This document shows, piece by piece, positions 17,130-27,312 of a stretch of 62,975 nt of DNA. Below the pieces are notes generated by a model. The model had not been told where the DNA came from and did no database searches. It saw nothing but the letters and a program-made list of their open reading frames with translations. The stretch comes from Pseudoalteromonas denitrificans DSM 6059 (GTDB lineage: Bacteria; Pseudomonadota; Gammaproteobacteria; Enterobacterales; Alteromonadaceae). Each line of letters begins with the position of its first letter. The stretch's first letter is position 1. The translations under genes and the position numbers were made by a program. Where the stretch lies: assembly GCF_900112265.1 (NCBI RefSeq), contig NZ_FOLO01000030.1, forward strand, positions 1 through 62,975. The letters are read 5' to 3'.

Positions 17130-18323
17130 ATGACTCATCTTCCTCAAATTAAAATCCCTGCGACTTATATGCGTGGTGGTACATCAAAAGGTGTATTTTT
17201 TAATTTAACAGATTTACCAAAAGAAGCACAAACACCGGGTGAAGCACGTGATAATATTTTATTACGTGTCATAGGTTCTCCAGATCCATATGGGAAACAA
17301 ACCGATGGTATGGGGGGGGCCACTTCAAGTACGAGTAAAACGGTAATTTTAGCAAAAAGCACAGTGATAGATCATGATGTTGATTATTTATTTGGTCAGG
17401 TCGCTATTGATAAAGCTTTTGTTGATTGGAGTGGTAATTGTGGTAATTTAACCGCTGCCGTTGGCTCTTTTGCAATTAACTCTGGTTTAGTTGATAGCAG
17501 CCGCATTCCGAAAAATGGTGTATGTATTGTGCGTATTTGGCAGGCTAATATCAAAAAAACGATTATTGCTCGGGTGCCAATTACCAATGGCGAAGTTCAG
17601 GAAACTGGCGATTTTGAACTAGATGGCGTGACTTTTCCTGCAGCAGAAGTGCCTGTCGAATTTATTACACCAGTTGATCCAAGTGATGCTATGTTTCCAA
17701 CAGGCAATATTGTAGATGAACTGAATGTACCTGGTATTGGAATTTTAAAAGCAACGATGATCACTGCGGGTATTCCAACTATCTTCTTAGATTCCCAAGA
17801 TATAGGTTATACAGGTACTGAGTTACAAGAAGCGATTAATAGTGATGATGCAGCTTTAACTCGTTTTGAAACGATACGTGCATATGGAGCGCTTAAAATG
17901 GGTTTAATTGCAGATATATCAGAGGCTGCTGCGCGCCAGCATACACCAAAGGTGGCTTTTGTATCCCCAGCTAAAGCTTATACCTCATCGAGTGGTAAAG
18001 AAATTAATCAGGCTAATATTGACTTAAATGTACGTGCACTCTCTATGGGGAAATTACACCATGCCATGATGGGTACTGCTGCTGTTGCAATTGGTACAGC
18101 TGCTGCGATCCCTGGTACTTTAGTAAATTTAGCTGCAACAAATGGTGAGCTCTTATCTGAAGGTAAAACGAGCGTTACTTTTGGTCACCCCTCTGGAACT
18201 TTAAAGGTAGGCGCGCAAGCAAGCATAAATCAAGGTCAATGGACTGTAGATAAAGCTATTATGAGCCGTAGTGCTCGTATTTTAATGGAAGGTTGGGTAC
18301 GTATACCTGGTGACTCTGTTTGA
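17130..18323 (+). CDS. prpF: AcnD-accessory protein / 2-methylaconitate isomerase PrpF
   Basis: A 397-residue diaminopimelate-epimerase-fold protein that isomerises trans- and cis-2-methylaconitate so that the AcnD route can continue to 2-methylisocitrate. Family features include MRGGTSKGVFF near residue 15, DGMGGATSSTSKT, and CGNLTAAVGSFAI with a Cys in the position of an epimerase catalytic residue. A C-terminal MMGTAAVAIGTAA segment is also typical. It is the last prp gene, separated from acnD by a repeat-rich gap and ended by the bidirectional terminator at 18368. GAGAG precedes the ATG. Confidence 0.94.
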   Translation: MTHLPQIKIPATYMRGGTSKGVFFNLTDLPKEAQTPGEARDNILLRVIGSPDPYGKQTDGMGGATSSTSKTVILAKSTVIDHDVDYLFGQVAIDKAFVDWSGNCGNLTAAVGSFAINSGLVDSSRIPKNGVCIVRIWQANIKKTIIARVPITNGEVQETGDFELDGVTFPAAEVPVEFITPVDPSDAMFPTGNIVDELNVPGIGILKATMITAGIPTIFLDSQDIGYTGTELQEAINSDDAALTRFETIRAYGALKMGLIADISEAAARQHTPKVAFVSPAKAYTSSSGKEINQANIDLNVRALSMGKLHHAMMGTAAVAIGTAAAIPGTLVNLAATNGELLSEGKTSVTFGHPSGTLKVGAQASINQGQWTVDKAIMSRSARILMEGWVRIPGDSV

Positions 18324-18367
18324 AGCTCTAAAAATGTAAATACAGTTAGGATGAGTCGAACTTTATA

Positions 18368-18400
18368 GAAAAAGCTGTGAATTATCACAGCTTTTTTGTT
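18368..18400. terminator. Bidirectional terminator between prpF and the trypsin gene
   Basis: AAAAAGCTGTGA pairs with TCACAGCTTTTTT around ATTA. It has T-runs on both strands, as expected between converging genes. Confidence 0.88.
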
Positions 18401-18451
18401 TGTATATCTAAATTATCATCTTGAAATGGTTTAGGTATATTAGTCAATTAT

Positions 18452-19654
18452 TTATCTTGCAAACCCCATCAGTTCAAGGTCTTCAAAAGCTTCATAACCA
18501 ACAATTTTAATATACCAAGTACCAGATTCTGGTTTTCTGATCAGTATGTGTTCGTCATTTCCCCATTTTATTGGCGCATAATCATAGTCTTCCTGAGTTG
18601 GTGCTTGTTCATGTTTAAGATAAATATCTGCATCGCCTTCGCCACCTGCAATATCAAGCCATAATAGTTTTGCATCAGGTCCAACATCTATTTTAAAAAT
18701 TAATTCATTCTCAGCTTGTGCCGATAAGCCTGTGACAAGTTGGCCACTGATCAATGTACCATCTTCAGGCTGTTGTGGTTCTTCACCGCCATTACCGCCA
18801 CCATTACCACCGCCTAAACCTGTGCCATTGCCTTTTTTGATATTATCTATCCATGCATTAAACGAATTAACTCTGGCATAGACGCCATATTTATTTGCTT
18901 GAGCACACCCTTCACCCCAAGATACAACGCCAGCCTGAACAAATTTTCCTTCATGTGTGATAACTAAAGGTCCGCCGCTGTCACCCTGACATGAATCTTT
19001 ACCGCCTTTTACTAAACCAGCACAAATCTCAGTGCTACTGATTTTACCGTCGTATGCTTCTTTAGCATTACATACTTGATTTGATACAATAGGCACATTT
19101 ACTTTTTGCAATATATCTGGGCTATTACCACCTTGTTGTAATGCACCCCATCCTGATACGGATGCCATTGCATTGGGTTTTCCTGAAGCTGAAATAATGT
19201 GATCGGTAGCTAACTTTATAAAACTGACGTTGGTAATGGGTGTTGAAAGTTTGACTAATGCAATATCAGAAGCATTTTTGCCTTGTTGATTATAATCAGG
19301 ATGAATATAAACATCTGCAACGGAAGCTTTACTACCAGAGGTACTCTTTAAACTGATAAAATTTGAACGAACCGAGAGAGAATTTAAATTATTTTTTGTT
19401 ATATCCTCAACACAATGTGCAGCAGTTAACACCCATGACTCAGAAATTAAAGAAGCACCACAAAAGTGTTGTCCATCAAATTGTAAACTTGTCATCCAAG
19501 GGCGTACACCTTCTTTAACGATTTCTCCGCCTACAATTCTTATTGTTGGGCTAGTTTTAATATTCATCTTAAGGTCGCTGGCATGGCTTAAAATAGGTGA
19601 AATTAAAAGTGAAGTTAATGCAATTGTTATTAGGTTTTTGTTAATTTTTTTCAT
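18452..19654 (-). CDS. Secreted trypsin-like serine protease with C-terminal PPC domain
   Basis: A 400-residue S1 protease. A signal peptide (about 1-25) is followed by a short propeptide and an R39-IVGG activation site. The catalytic triad is His80 in TAAHC, Asp130 in DIALVKL and Ser226 in GDSGGPL. Asp220, six residues before the Ser, is the trypsin-type S1-pocket Asp, so cleavage after Lys/Arg is predicted. A Gly/Asn-rich linker (about 277-297) leads to a pre-peptidase C-terminal (PPC) domain of about 100 residues, a module often removed after secretion. It is a single-gene unit convergent with prpF. Confidence 0.92.
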   Translation of the reverse strand: MKKINKNLITIALTSLLISPILSHASDLKMNIKTSPTIRIVGGEIVKEGVRPWMTSLQFDGQHFCGASLISESWVLTAAHCVEDITKNNLNSLSVRSNFISLKSTSGSKASVADVYIHPDYNQQGKNASDIALVKLSTPITNVSFIKLATDHIISASGKPNAMASVSGWGALQQGGNSPDILQKVNVPIVSNQVCNAKEAYDGKISSTEICAGLVKGGKDSCQGDSGGPLVITHEGKFVQAGVVSWGEGCAQANKYGVYARVNSFNAWIDNIKKGNGTGLGGGNGGGNGGEEPQQPEDGTLISGQLVTGLSAQAENELIFKIDVGPDAKLLWLDIAGGEGDADIYLKHEQAPTQEDYDYAPIKWGNDEHILIRKPESGTWYIKIVGYEAFEDLELMGFAR

Positions 19655-19763
19655 AAATGAGTTCCTTAATTAATGCTCAGTTATGATTAAAGAACACTAT
19701 TGATATTAACAATAGTGAGATTTTGTATCTTCTTTGTATCTGTTTGTATCAGCCAAAAAATAG

Positions 19764-19791
19764 AAAAGATGATATTAAAGTATCATCTTTT
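19764..19791 (-). terminator. Hairpin terminator downstream of the DUF3862 gene
   Basis: AAAAGATGATA and TATCATCTTTT form an 11-bp perfect stem. On the minus strand it is followed by CTATTTTTTGG. Confidence 0.7.
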
Positions 19792-19820
19792 AGTTAAGTT
19801 TATGAATTAAACCAGTAAAA

Positions 19821-20069
19821 TTACAATCCTTTTTCACTATAAAGCGTTACTTTGTCAGCAACTAAAGTTACAGTAATATTTTTATCTTCAGAGCCCCAAA
19901 TACAGTTGGTATGTAATGTTTTTTCTTCACACTTATCTGCTGTGCCCAGTAGCTGTTCTATTTCAGCTTTATCCATACCAATATTTACTTTTTTGTAGTT
20001 TTCTAATGTCACTTTGCCACATGCTGTTAATGCTAAAGCGATAGCTAAAGTTGAAAGGTATTTTTTCAT
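19821..20069 (-). CDS. Small BamE/SmpA-like lipoprotein (DUF3862 type)
   Basis: An 82-residue lipoprotein. The signal ends in the lipobox LTAC with Cys17 as the lipidated residue, followed by a short domain with KVNIGMDKAEIEQLLGTADKCEE, the usual pattern of BamE/OmlA-like folds. Two further Cys (about 47 and 55) could form a disulfide. The role is unknown; the fold often binds partners in the envelope. It lies between the trypsin gene and csiV on the same strand with its own terminator. Confidence 0.8.
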   Translation of the reverse strand: MKKYLSTLAIALALTACGKVTLENYKKVNIGMDKAEIEQLLGTADKCEEKTLHTNCIWGSEDKNITVTLVADKVTLYSEKGL

Positions 20070-20107
20070 ATGACTCTCTTTATTATATGTTTGAGTTTAA
20101 ATTTTTA

Positions 20108-21004
20108 TTAATGCATATATCGTCTGATTTGCACTAAAATACCAATTTTTGGGTGATCAAAATAGTGAATTTCATTGCTGATCACACGACGAAACTGTTC
20201 AAAATGAAAGTTTTTTAGTTTATCTGTGGTTAAATCTTCTTGGCGTAAATTAAATTTTGCTTTTATATTTAAATAGCGACCTCGTAAAAATACCTTAAAT
20301 AAACCGTCTAATTGCCATGTTTTATCTGGATATTCATCATAACTGCTATTAGGTAATTTTGTTAAAGTGGGCTTATTACTTTTAATCTGACCTAAAAAGT
20401 AGTTCAAACCTGAGGTATTATCTGAAATGTGAGCGAATGGTGATTTAACCTGTTTTAAATTGCCAAAATAATCATATTGTTCAGAAAAGTTTTTTCCACC
20501 ATATAAACGATAACTTTTTGCCTTTTGCTCGGTTAAACCGGGTTGACGCCATCCTGTATGCAAAATAGGGCGCATACCCTCACGTTTTAACCTTTGTATA
20601 GTTGATTGAAACTCTAGTTGTTCAGGAGTAATTAAATAGGGTATTTCCATACCTTCTTGTTCATCGGCATCTATTTTTAAGGGGGTTGTTGTCATTAAAG
20701 ACAAATAATCTACATCCGCTGCACATGAAGGTGATTGATATGTTTTAAGTGCTTTATTTAATAAGCTAGATGATGCTCTTTTATTTAAACAGGTATTTTG
20801 TCCCATCATTTGTAAATTAGGGCTCAGCAAGTCTAATGCTTTACTTGTTTTAATAGGTGATAGCTCTAAACTAAAATCTTCATTCACATTTTCATTATTT
20901 GGATGCTCAAATAGTATGACTTCAACTTCATACCAACGGCCGTTAGCAAAAGAAAAGTGACTGAATAATAATAATGAGATGCTTAATATATATTTTATCA
21001 TCAT
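20108..21004 (-). CDS. csiV: CsiV-like periplasmic protein next to mfd
   Basis: A 298-residue exported protein with a signal peptide (about 1-20, ending FSFANG) followed by RWYEVEVILFEH, the conserved opening of the CsiV family. In Vibrio, CsiV binds peptidoglycan and affects cell shape and D-amino-acid sensitivity; the same role here is inferred. The gene begins directly after the mfd stop (TAAATGATG), so the two are coupled. A second ATG three bases in could be the real start. The position immediately after mfd is conserved in related genera. Confidence 0.8.
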   Translation of the reverse strand: MMIKYILSISLLLFSHFSFANGRWYEVEVILFEHPNNENVNEDFSLELSPIKTSKALDLLSPNLQMMGQNTCLNKRASSSLLNKALKTYQSPSCAADVDYLSLMTTTPLKIDADEQEGMEIPYLITPEQLEFQSTIQRLKREGMRPILHTGWRQPGLTEQKAKSYRLYGGKNFSEQYDYFGNLKQVKSPFAHISDNTSGLNYFLGQIKSNKPTLTKLPNSSYDEYPDKTWQLDGLFKVFLRGRYLNIKAKFNLRQEDLTTDKLKNFHFEQFRRVISNEIHYFDHPKIGILVQIRRYMH

Positions 21005-24000
21005 TTAGCGAGTTACCTTTTGTTCAAAATCTGTGAGCATGGCATTGATTAATTTGAGCCTTTCGCTCGGTTTTTCTTCAGCTATCATAAACTTCAACTT
21101 ACTGGCGCCTTCCATTTTATACATTGCAGGGTTTGATTGTAATAAGCCTATGATAAACATGGGATCCACTTTGGTTTCTTTTGAAAACTCAAATGAACCG
21201 CCTTTATTGTTAGCATCAATTTTATTAATGCCAATTTTTGCTGCGCGTATTTTTAATAGTTGCAATGAAAATAGGTTTTTAGCAGGATCTGGCAATAAGC
21301 CAAATCTATCAATGAGTTCAATTTTTAAATCATCTATCTGGTTAAAGTCTTTACAACTTGCAATGCGCTTATACATACTTAAACGACTGTTAACATCAAA
21401 AATATAGTCATCAGGCAATAGCGCGGGCAGTTTTAGGTCAACATCTGTTTGTTTACCTAAAATATTTTCAAGAGTGGGCTCTTTACCTTGTTTGAGTGCC
21501 TCAACTGCTTGCTCTAACATTTCCATAAATAAGGTGAATCCAACAGTCTCAATTTGACCACTTTGTTCGTCTCCTAATAGTTCACCGGCACCACGGATTT
21601 CTAAATCGTGGCTGGCGAGGGCAAATCCTGCGCCTAAGGTTTCAAGCGAACTAATAGCATCTAAGCGTTTTTTAGCATCTTTTGAAATTACTTTTTGATC
21701 TGGTGTCATTAAGTAGGCATATGCTTGATGATGACTTCGCCCAACACGACCCCGTAATTGGTGTAGTTGCGCTAAACCCAGTTTATCGGCCCTGTCCATG
21801 ATAATAGTATTGGCTGTAGGTACATCTATGCCAGTTTCAATGATTGTTGTACAAACTAAAACATTAAACTTATGATGATAAAAGTCAGTCATTAAACGCT
21901 CAAGTTCACGTTCACGCATTTGTCCATGCGCTATAGTGATATTGGCCTCGGGTAATAATATTTCTAAGTCTGCTGCTGTTTTGGCGATAGTTTCAACATT
22001 ATTGTGAAGATAATAAACTTGGCCACCACGTTTTATTTCACGTAATACGGCTTCTCGAATAAGAGCAGGTTCTGATTGATGGACAAACGTTTTTACAGCC
22101 AAACGTTTGGCTGGTGGTGTGGCAATGATAGATAAATCACGCATGCCACTCATAGCCATATTAAGTGTTCTAGGAATTGGTGTAGCGGTTAAAGTTAAAA
22201 TATCAACATCAGCACGGAAAGATTTTATTTTCTCTTTTTGTCTTACGCCAAATCTGTGCTCTTCATCAACAATTAACAGCCCTAAATCTTTGTATTTAAT
22301 ACTTTGATTTAATAATTTATGCGTGCCAATTAAAATATCTAAACGTCCATCGGCAAGTTTAGCTAATATTTCAGTTTGTTCTTTTGCTGATTTAAAGCGA
22401 GAGATAACATCTACTTCTATCGGTAAGTTGGCAAATCTATCTTTAAAATTTTCATAATGTTGTTGCGCCAATAAAGTTGTAGGTACTAATATAGCGACTT
22501 GTTTAGAATCGTTTACTGCGACAAAGGCAGCACGCATTGCCACTTCTGTTTTACCAAAACCGACATCACCACAGACCAATCTATCCATCGCTTGTGGCGA
22601 TTGCATATCACCTAATACTGCAGAAATGGCATTTGCTTGATCGTCTGTTTCTTCAAAAGGAAAACTATCAGAAAATTGCGCATAAGCGCCTTTATCTATT
22701 CGAAAAATATTACCTAACTTAGCTTGGCGTTGTGCATAGATATCAAGTAATTCGGCTGCAACATCTCTGACTTTTTCAGCTGCTTTTCGTTTCGCCTTGT
22801 CCCATGTATCTGTACCTAACTTATGCAGAGGGGCACTTTTATCTTCCCCGCCAGAATAACGTGTAAGCATATGTAATGCAGACACTGGCACATAAAGCTT
22901 AGCTTCATTTAAGTAGGTAATGGTAACAAATTCTGTTGTCACTCCTGCTGCATCTAAGGTTTGTAATCCTTGGTAGCGGCCAACACCGTGATCTAAATGA
23001 ACAATAGGTTGGCCTACTTTAAGCTCCGCTAAATTACGTATGATGGCATCGGTTGTACCTTCATATTTGTGCTTACGGCGACGTTTTTGTGAAACTTTTA
23101 AGCCTAATAGCTCCTGTTCTGTGATCAGGCTTAAGTTAGGTTTACCTTCTAATACAACACTTTGTTCTAGTGGGCTAACAATCAGGCCGACTGCCGATTT
23201 AGAGTCGATAAACGCTTTAAAGCTATCAAATGAATTAAGTTTGATACCTGCAGATTTGAATAAGCTTAAAAGACTCTCTCTTCGACCTTCACTTTCAGTG
23301 CTAAACAGAATTCGGTTTTTAGCTGATTTTTGTGCTACTAAATAATCCGAGATCGCAGTAAAAGGTTTTTTTAATTGATGATCAACGCGTACGTCAGGTA
23401 AATTTGCGGATGGTAAATTAAAATGTCCGGCTTTTGTGCCTAGAGTGGCTAAAGATAAATTGATACGGGAAAATTGCCCCATATTAGAATACAGTTCGTC
23501 AATTGGTTGGTACAAAGCCGTCGGGGACAACAAAGGTCTAAGTGGGTCTACATTTCTATTTTCGAATCTGTTTTGAACATCTTGCCAAAAAGTAGTTGCG
23601 CTGTATTCAATATCACCTAAATGCATCATAACTGCATTGCTTGGCAAGTAATCAAATATTGTCGCCATTTTATCGAAAAATAATGGGAGGTAATATTCAA
23701 TACCACCTGGGTATTGGCCTTTAGTTACTTGCGTATAGATAGACTCAGGCTGTTTACTGGCTCCAAAAAGTTCACGGTATTGAATTCTGAACTTTTCAAT
23801 GTCTTTTTCATTAGTTGGGAATTCGTGAGCTGGCATAAGCTCAACAGTTTTGATTTCTTCCCCGGACCTTTGTGTCTCTACATCAAATTCTTTTATGCTA
23901 TCGAGTTCATCATCAAATAAATCTAAGCGTAGCGGCGACTGATTACCCATTGGAAATAAATCAACTATCGAGCCTCGTATTGCAAACTCACCATGTTCCA

Positions 24001-24478
24001 TTACTTGTTGTACGTTTATGTAACCTGCGGCTTCAAGATTACTTCTTAGTTCATGGCTGTCTAAGGTTTGGCCCGTTTTAAATAATAAAGTACTGCCATA
24101 AATAAATTCAGAAGGTGCTGTTCTAAGCATTAATGTGGCAACAGGTAAAATCAGTACGCCACTTTGTGTTTGCTTTAATTTGTTTAAACTAGCTAAACGG
24201 TCTGAAATAATATCTTGATGAGGAGAAAAATGATCATAAGGTAATGTTTCCCAATCTGGAAAAATCATCACATTTTGCTCAGGCAATAAAAATTTAAGCT
24301 CAGATTCAAGCTTTAATGCAGCAGGTGTATCTTGGGTTACTAATACAACCAAGGCTTCATGGTTTTTTACGCCTTGAGCTATGGAGAGGCTTAATGCACT
24401 ACCTTGTAGTTGTCCCCAATGAATTTTATCTTTATTAGACTTTACCCAAGGTAATGATGCCCACTGCGTTAATGCCAT
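21005..24478 (-). CDS. mfd: Transcription-repair coupling factor Mfd
   Basis: The 1157-residue DNA translocase removes stalled RNA polymerase and recruits UvrA to lesions. An N-terminal UvrB-homology module (SLSIAQGVKNHEALVV, FPDWETLPYD) is followed by the RNA-polymerase-interacting domain (VGQPIVHLDHGVGRYQGL). The motor has Walker A GDVGFGKTEVA starting at residue 637, DEEH in VDEEHRFG, TATPIPRTL and QLRGRVGRS. The C-terminal autoinhibitory domain is present. Length matches the family. It heads a two-gene unit with csiV. Confidence 0.97.
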   Translation of the reverse strand: MALTQWASLPWVKSNKDKIHWGQLQGSALSLSIAQGVKNHEALVVLVTQDTPAALKLESELKFLLPEQNVMIFPDWETLPYDHFSPHQDIISDRLASLNKLKQTQSGVLILPVATLMLRTAPSEFIYGSTLLFKTGQTLDSHELRSNLEAAGYINVQQVMEHGEFAIRGSIVDLFPMGNQSPLRLDLFDDELDSIKEFDVETQRSGEEIKTVELMPAHEFPTNEKDIEKFRIQYRELFGASKQPESIYTQVTKGQYPGGIEYYLPLFFDKMATIFDYLPSNAVMMHLGDIEYSATTFWQDVQNRFENRNVDPLRPLLSPTALYQPIDELYSNMGQFSRINLSLATLGTKAGHFNLPSANLPDVRVDHQLKKPFTAISDYLVAQKSAKNRILFSTESEGRRESLLSLFKSAGIKLNSFDSFKAFIDSKSAVGLIVSPLEQSVVLEGKPNLSLITEQELLGLKVSQKRRRKHKYEGTTDAIIRNLAELKVGQPIVHLDHGVGRYQGLQTLDAAGVTTEFVTITYLNEAKLYVPVSALHMLTRYSGGEDKSAPLHKLGTDTWDKAKRKAAEKVRDVAAELLDIYAQRQAKLGNIFRIDKGAYAQFSDSFPFEETDDQANAISAVLGDMQSPQAMDRLVCGDVGFGKTEVAMRAAFVAVNDSKQVAILVPTTLLAQQHYENFKDRFANLPIEVDVISRFKSAKEQTEILAKLADGRLDILIGTHKLLNQSIKYKDLGLLIVDEEHRFGVRQKEKIKSFRADVDILTLTATPIPRTLNMAMSGMRDLSIIATPPAKRLAVKTFVHQSEPALIREAVLREIKRGGQVYYLHNNVETIAKTAADLEILLPEANITIAHGQMRERELERLMTDFYHHKFNVLVCTTIIETGIDVPTANTIIMDRADKLGLAQLHQLRGRVGRSHHQAYAYLMTPDQKVISKDAKKRLDAISSLETLGAGFALASHDLEIRGAGELLGDEQSGQIETVGFTLFMEMLEQAVEALKQGKEPTLENILGKQTDVDLKLPALLPDDYIFDVNSRLSMYKRIASCKDFNQIDDLKIELIDRFGLLPDPAKNLFSLQLLKIRAAKIGINKIDANNKGGSFEFSKETKVDPMFIIGLLQSNPAMYKMEGASKLKFMIAEEKPSERLKLINAMLTDFEQKVTR

Positions 24479-24533
24479 TTAGTTGTAACTCCAAACTGAT
24501 TGTTTTTATTGTTAAAATAGATAAGTTCGTTTT

Positions 24534-25421
24534 TTAATCACGATATATTTTTAATAAATCGTCATAGTGGTCTATGCGTCTATCGCGCAGATAAGGCCAA
24601 ATTCTTCTGATAGATTCACTTCTTTTCATATCAAGTTCAGTGATAAGGGTATTTTCGTCAGTTTCATTTGCATGCGCAAGCAGTTCCCCTTGAGGTCCTG
24701 TTATAAACGAATTTCCCCAAAACTCAATGCCATTTGTATGACAAGTTAAATCAGGCTCAAAACCGACTCTGTTACAACTGATCACAGGAATGCCATTTGC
24801 AATTGCATGTGCACGTTGAGATATCATCCAAGCATCAAGCTGTCTTTGTTGTTCAGACTGGGCATCTTTAGGATCCCAACCAATAGCCGTTGGGTAAATT
24901 AATATTTCAGCTCCTGCCATAGCCATAAGGCGTGCAGCTTCAGGAAACCACTGGTCCCAGCATATTAATACACCTAGTTTTCCAATTGAAGTTTTAATCG
25001 GCTCAAATCCTAAATCACCTGGCGTAAAATAAAATTTTTCATAAAATCCAGGATCATCTGGAATATGCATTTTTCGATATTTTCCGGCAATCGTACCATC
25101 AGTATCAAGTACGACAGCAGTATTGTGATATAAACCCGTGGCACGTTTTTCAAATAATGAAGCAACGATAACAATATTGAGAGATTTAGCTAATTCACTA
25201 AGTTCATCCGTTATAGGACCCGGAATAGTCTGCGCTAAATCAAAGGCATTTACATCCTGTGTCTGGCAAAAATACAGGCTTTGATGTAATTCCTGAAGAA
25301 CAATTAATTTACTGCCCCTGTTTGCTGCATTTTTGATTTCAGTAATCGATTTTCTGAAATTCAAAGCCAAATCGGCAGTATTCCTTTGTTGAATAAGCGC
25401 GACTTTGATTTTATTTTTCAT
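24534..25421 (-). CDS. aguB: N-carbamoylputrescine amidase
   Basis: A nitrilase-superfamily amidase of 295 residues that converts N-carbamoylputrescine to putrescine, ammonia and carbon dioxide. The catalytic triad is Glu44 (QELHQS), Lys117 (YRKMHIPDD) and Cys154 (LICWDQWFPE). The stretch YPTAIGWDPKD and the ending RRIDHYDDL are specific to AguB. Its start overlaps the end of aguA by 11 bases, and together they form the agmatine route to putrescine. The minus-strand neighbour mfd begins 55 bases later. Confidence 0.95.
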   Translation of the reverse strand: MKNKIKVALIQQRNTADLALNFRKSITEIKNAANRGSKLIVLQELHQSLYFCQTQDVNAFDLAQTIPGPITDELSELAKSLNIVIVASLFEKRATGLYHNTAVVLDTDGTIAGKYRKMHIPDDPGFYEKFYFTPGDLGFEPIKTSIGKLGVLICWDQWFPEAARLMAMAGAEILIYPTAIGWDPKDAQSEQQRQLDAWMISQRAHAIANGIPVISCNRVGFEPDLTCHTNGIEFWGNSFITGPQGELLAHANETDENTLITELDMKRSESIRRIWPYLRDRRIDHYDDLLKIYRD

Positions 25422-26487
25422 GTTTTAATTCTTTATTCTGTGTTGATAAAAAACCACAAGGTAATTGCATACTGATGCAATGTAAGCTGCCAAATTGATT
25501 GATGAGTGCTAAGCAATCAATACCGACAATTTTATGTTCTGGGTATGCTTTTTGTATTTGTATCAAAGCATGATTATCTTGCTTATCTTGATAGGTAGGG
25601 ACTAAAACAAAGTTGTTGATAATTAAGTAGTTGGCATAAGTTGCTGGCAACCTTTCATTTTCATTATTATATTTTGCACTAGGCCAAGGCAAATCTATTA
25701 ACTTATAAGCTTGATTTTTTTCTGTTCTAAAGTTTTTTAACTCATTTTTCATTTTTGATAACTCATTAAAATGAATATCACTTTTATCATTGCAGCTTAC
25801 ATATACCAAAGTATCGTTAGGTGCAAAACGTACTAATGTATCTATATGGGAGTCTGTATCGTCACCAGCCAAGTATCCATAATTGAGCCATAAAAAATGA
25901 GTTACACCGAGAGATTGAGTTAAATAATGTTCTATTTGTTGTTTATTTAGTGCTGGATTACGATTGGGGTTTAACAAACATTGTGTTGTTGATAATAAAG
26001 TACCTTTGCCATCGGTCTCTATGGCACCACCTTCCAGAACAAAATTTAGTTTTTGAGTTAAAGCATTTTTATTTAATGATTGTTTATATATAGCTTGGTT
26101 TATTTTGTTATCTAAAGCACTCTCAAATTTATTGCCCCAGCCATTAAATATAAAGTCTAGGCTTTTAATTTTTTGCTTATTATTTGTTTTGGAAACTAAT
26201 GTAATAGGGCCATGGTCACGGGCCCAGGTATCATTACAAGGAGTGATAACAAAATGTACTTTTGATAAATTTAAATCGGCATGTCTAAATAATGATTTTA
26301 TATGCGCTTTGAGTACTAAATCATGAGTCACGATAATCAGCGCTTGTACAGATAGTATATGTTTGCATAATGCTAAATAAATTGGTTCTATTTTATCTAA
26401 AATAGGTTCCCAATCTGTGTTTTTGTGCGGCCAGGTGAATAACGTGGCGTCTTGTTTTCCCCATTCTGCGGGAAGGATAAAACTCAT
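25411..26487 (-). CDS. aguA: Agmatine deiminase
   Basis: Hydrolyses agmatine to N-carbamoylputrescine and ammonia. The 358-residue protein has the guanidine-modifying-enzyme motifs FILPAEWGKQDATLFTWP, NDTWARDHGP, LEGGAIETDGKGT, GDDTDSHID and the catalytic Cys337 in SLHCISMQLP. The frame opens at a TTG at 26505, but the ATG at 26487 gives the family's usual N-terminus (MSFILPAEWG). Translation overlaps aguB, so product is passed straight to the next enzyme's operon partner. Confidence 0.93.
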   Translation of the reverse strand: MSFILPAEWGKQDATLFTWPHKNTDWEPILDKIEPIYLALCKHILSVQALIIVTHDLVLKAHIKSLFRHADLNLSKVHFVITPCNDTWARDHGPITLVSKTNNKQKIKSLDFIFNGWGNKFESALDNKINQAIYKQSLNKNALTQKLNFVLEGGAIETDGKGTLLSTTQCLLNPNRNPALNKQQIEHYLTQSLGVTHFLWLNYGYLAGDDTDSHIDTLVRFAPNDTLVYVSCNDKSDIHFNELSKMKNELKNFRTEKNQAYKLIDLPWPSAKYNNENERLPATYANYLIINNFVLVPTYQDKQDNHALIQIQKAYPEHKIVGIDCLALINQFGSLHCISMQLPCGFLSTQNKELKHEK

Positions 26488-26552
26488 GATATATTTAATT
26501 AACAATTACATTATTTAAACCGACCAACAGTTTAGCATTTAAATTAAAATAA

Positions 26553-27143
26553 TCAGTTATTATTCTTATTTTTTGCTTGAAGTTTTAATAATCGTGTTTG
26601 AGCATGCAAGCTTGCTCGTACTAAAAGCTCTTGATCTGAACTCCTGATTTGAGTAAATAGTAATGTATGCTGGAATGTATTTGTATCATTACATAACTCT
26701 GATTTAATGAGTTGGGCAAAACAATATACTGCTGCGGCATCAAAATCTAAAAATATTTTGCAGCAAAAATTTTGGTCTAATGGATAGTCATCAGAGCTAT
26801 TTACTATGATGCCACCACCGCCATAAGAGTGTGTCATTATTTTATTCTCACAATCATTTTCGATTAATAGTATATGTGACATGATCAAATCAATTTTACG
26901 TGACTGCGCTCTTAAAAAAGCTGCGAGCTCTTCAGCAACATCGCTTAGTTGCCTTAAAGGTCTTAGTGCGCTTTGCTCTAATTCATTTACATCATTTGCT
27001 AACTTAAATAATGGCGGTATGCGTTGTTCTAAAATTAAAGCATTGCTAGGTACTTGTTCAGGTTTTATTACTTCTAAGTTTACTTTTACTGCTTCTTCGA
27101 TTTGAAAATATTGATTAAAATTTTCGAGTTTAGTTTGCGACAT
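26553..27143 (-). CDS. PilZ-like domain protein, atypical
   Basis: A 196-residue soluble protein. The N-terminal half is helical (about 35-90, with a heptad-like LANDVNELEQSALRPLRQLSDVAEEL). The C-terminal half has the strand pattern of a PilZ-like domain (SYGGGGIIVNSSDD, CCKIFLDFDAAAVYCFAQLI). The cyclic di-GMP-binding arginines (RxxxR) are not seen, and the DxSxxG motif is only hinted at, so signalling function is uncertain. It is divergent from lolC. The PilZ assignment rests on remembered likeness to Alteromonadales proteins in this position. Confidence 0.55.
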   Translation of the reverse strand: MSQTKLENFNQYFQIEEAVKVNLEVIKPEQVPSNALILEQRIPPLFKLANDVNELEQSALRPLRQLSDVAEELAAFLRAQSRKIDLIMSHILLIENDCENKIMTHSYGGGGIIVNSSDDYPLDQNFCCKIFLDFDAAAVYCFAQLIKSELCNDTNTFQHTLLFTQIRSSDQELLVRASLHAQTRLLKLQAKNKNNN

Positions 27144-27312
27144 AAGAGAATGAACTTATCTTGAAATTTCTACATATATTAGCTATTTATCGATTCTAGG
27201 CAAGTAAAGAACATATTTTTACAAACTTCTTAGTGGGAAGACTACATTAAAAGAAAGAATCAATGTTACACTCGCCGTAATATTTAGTATATGTCAGGTA
27301 TCTTTCTTTATT

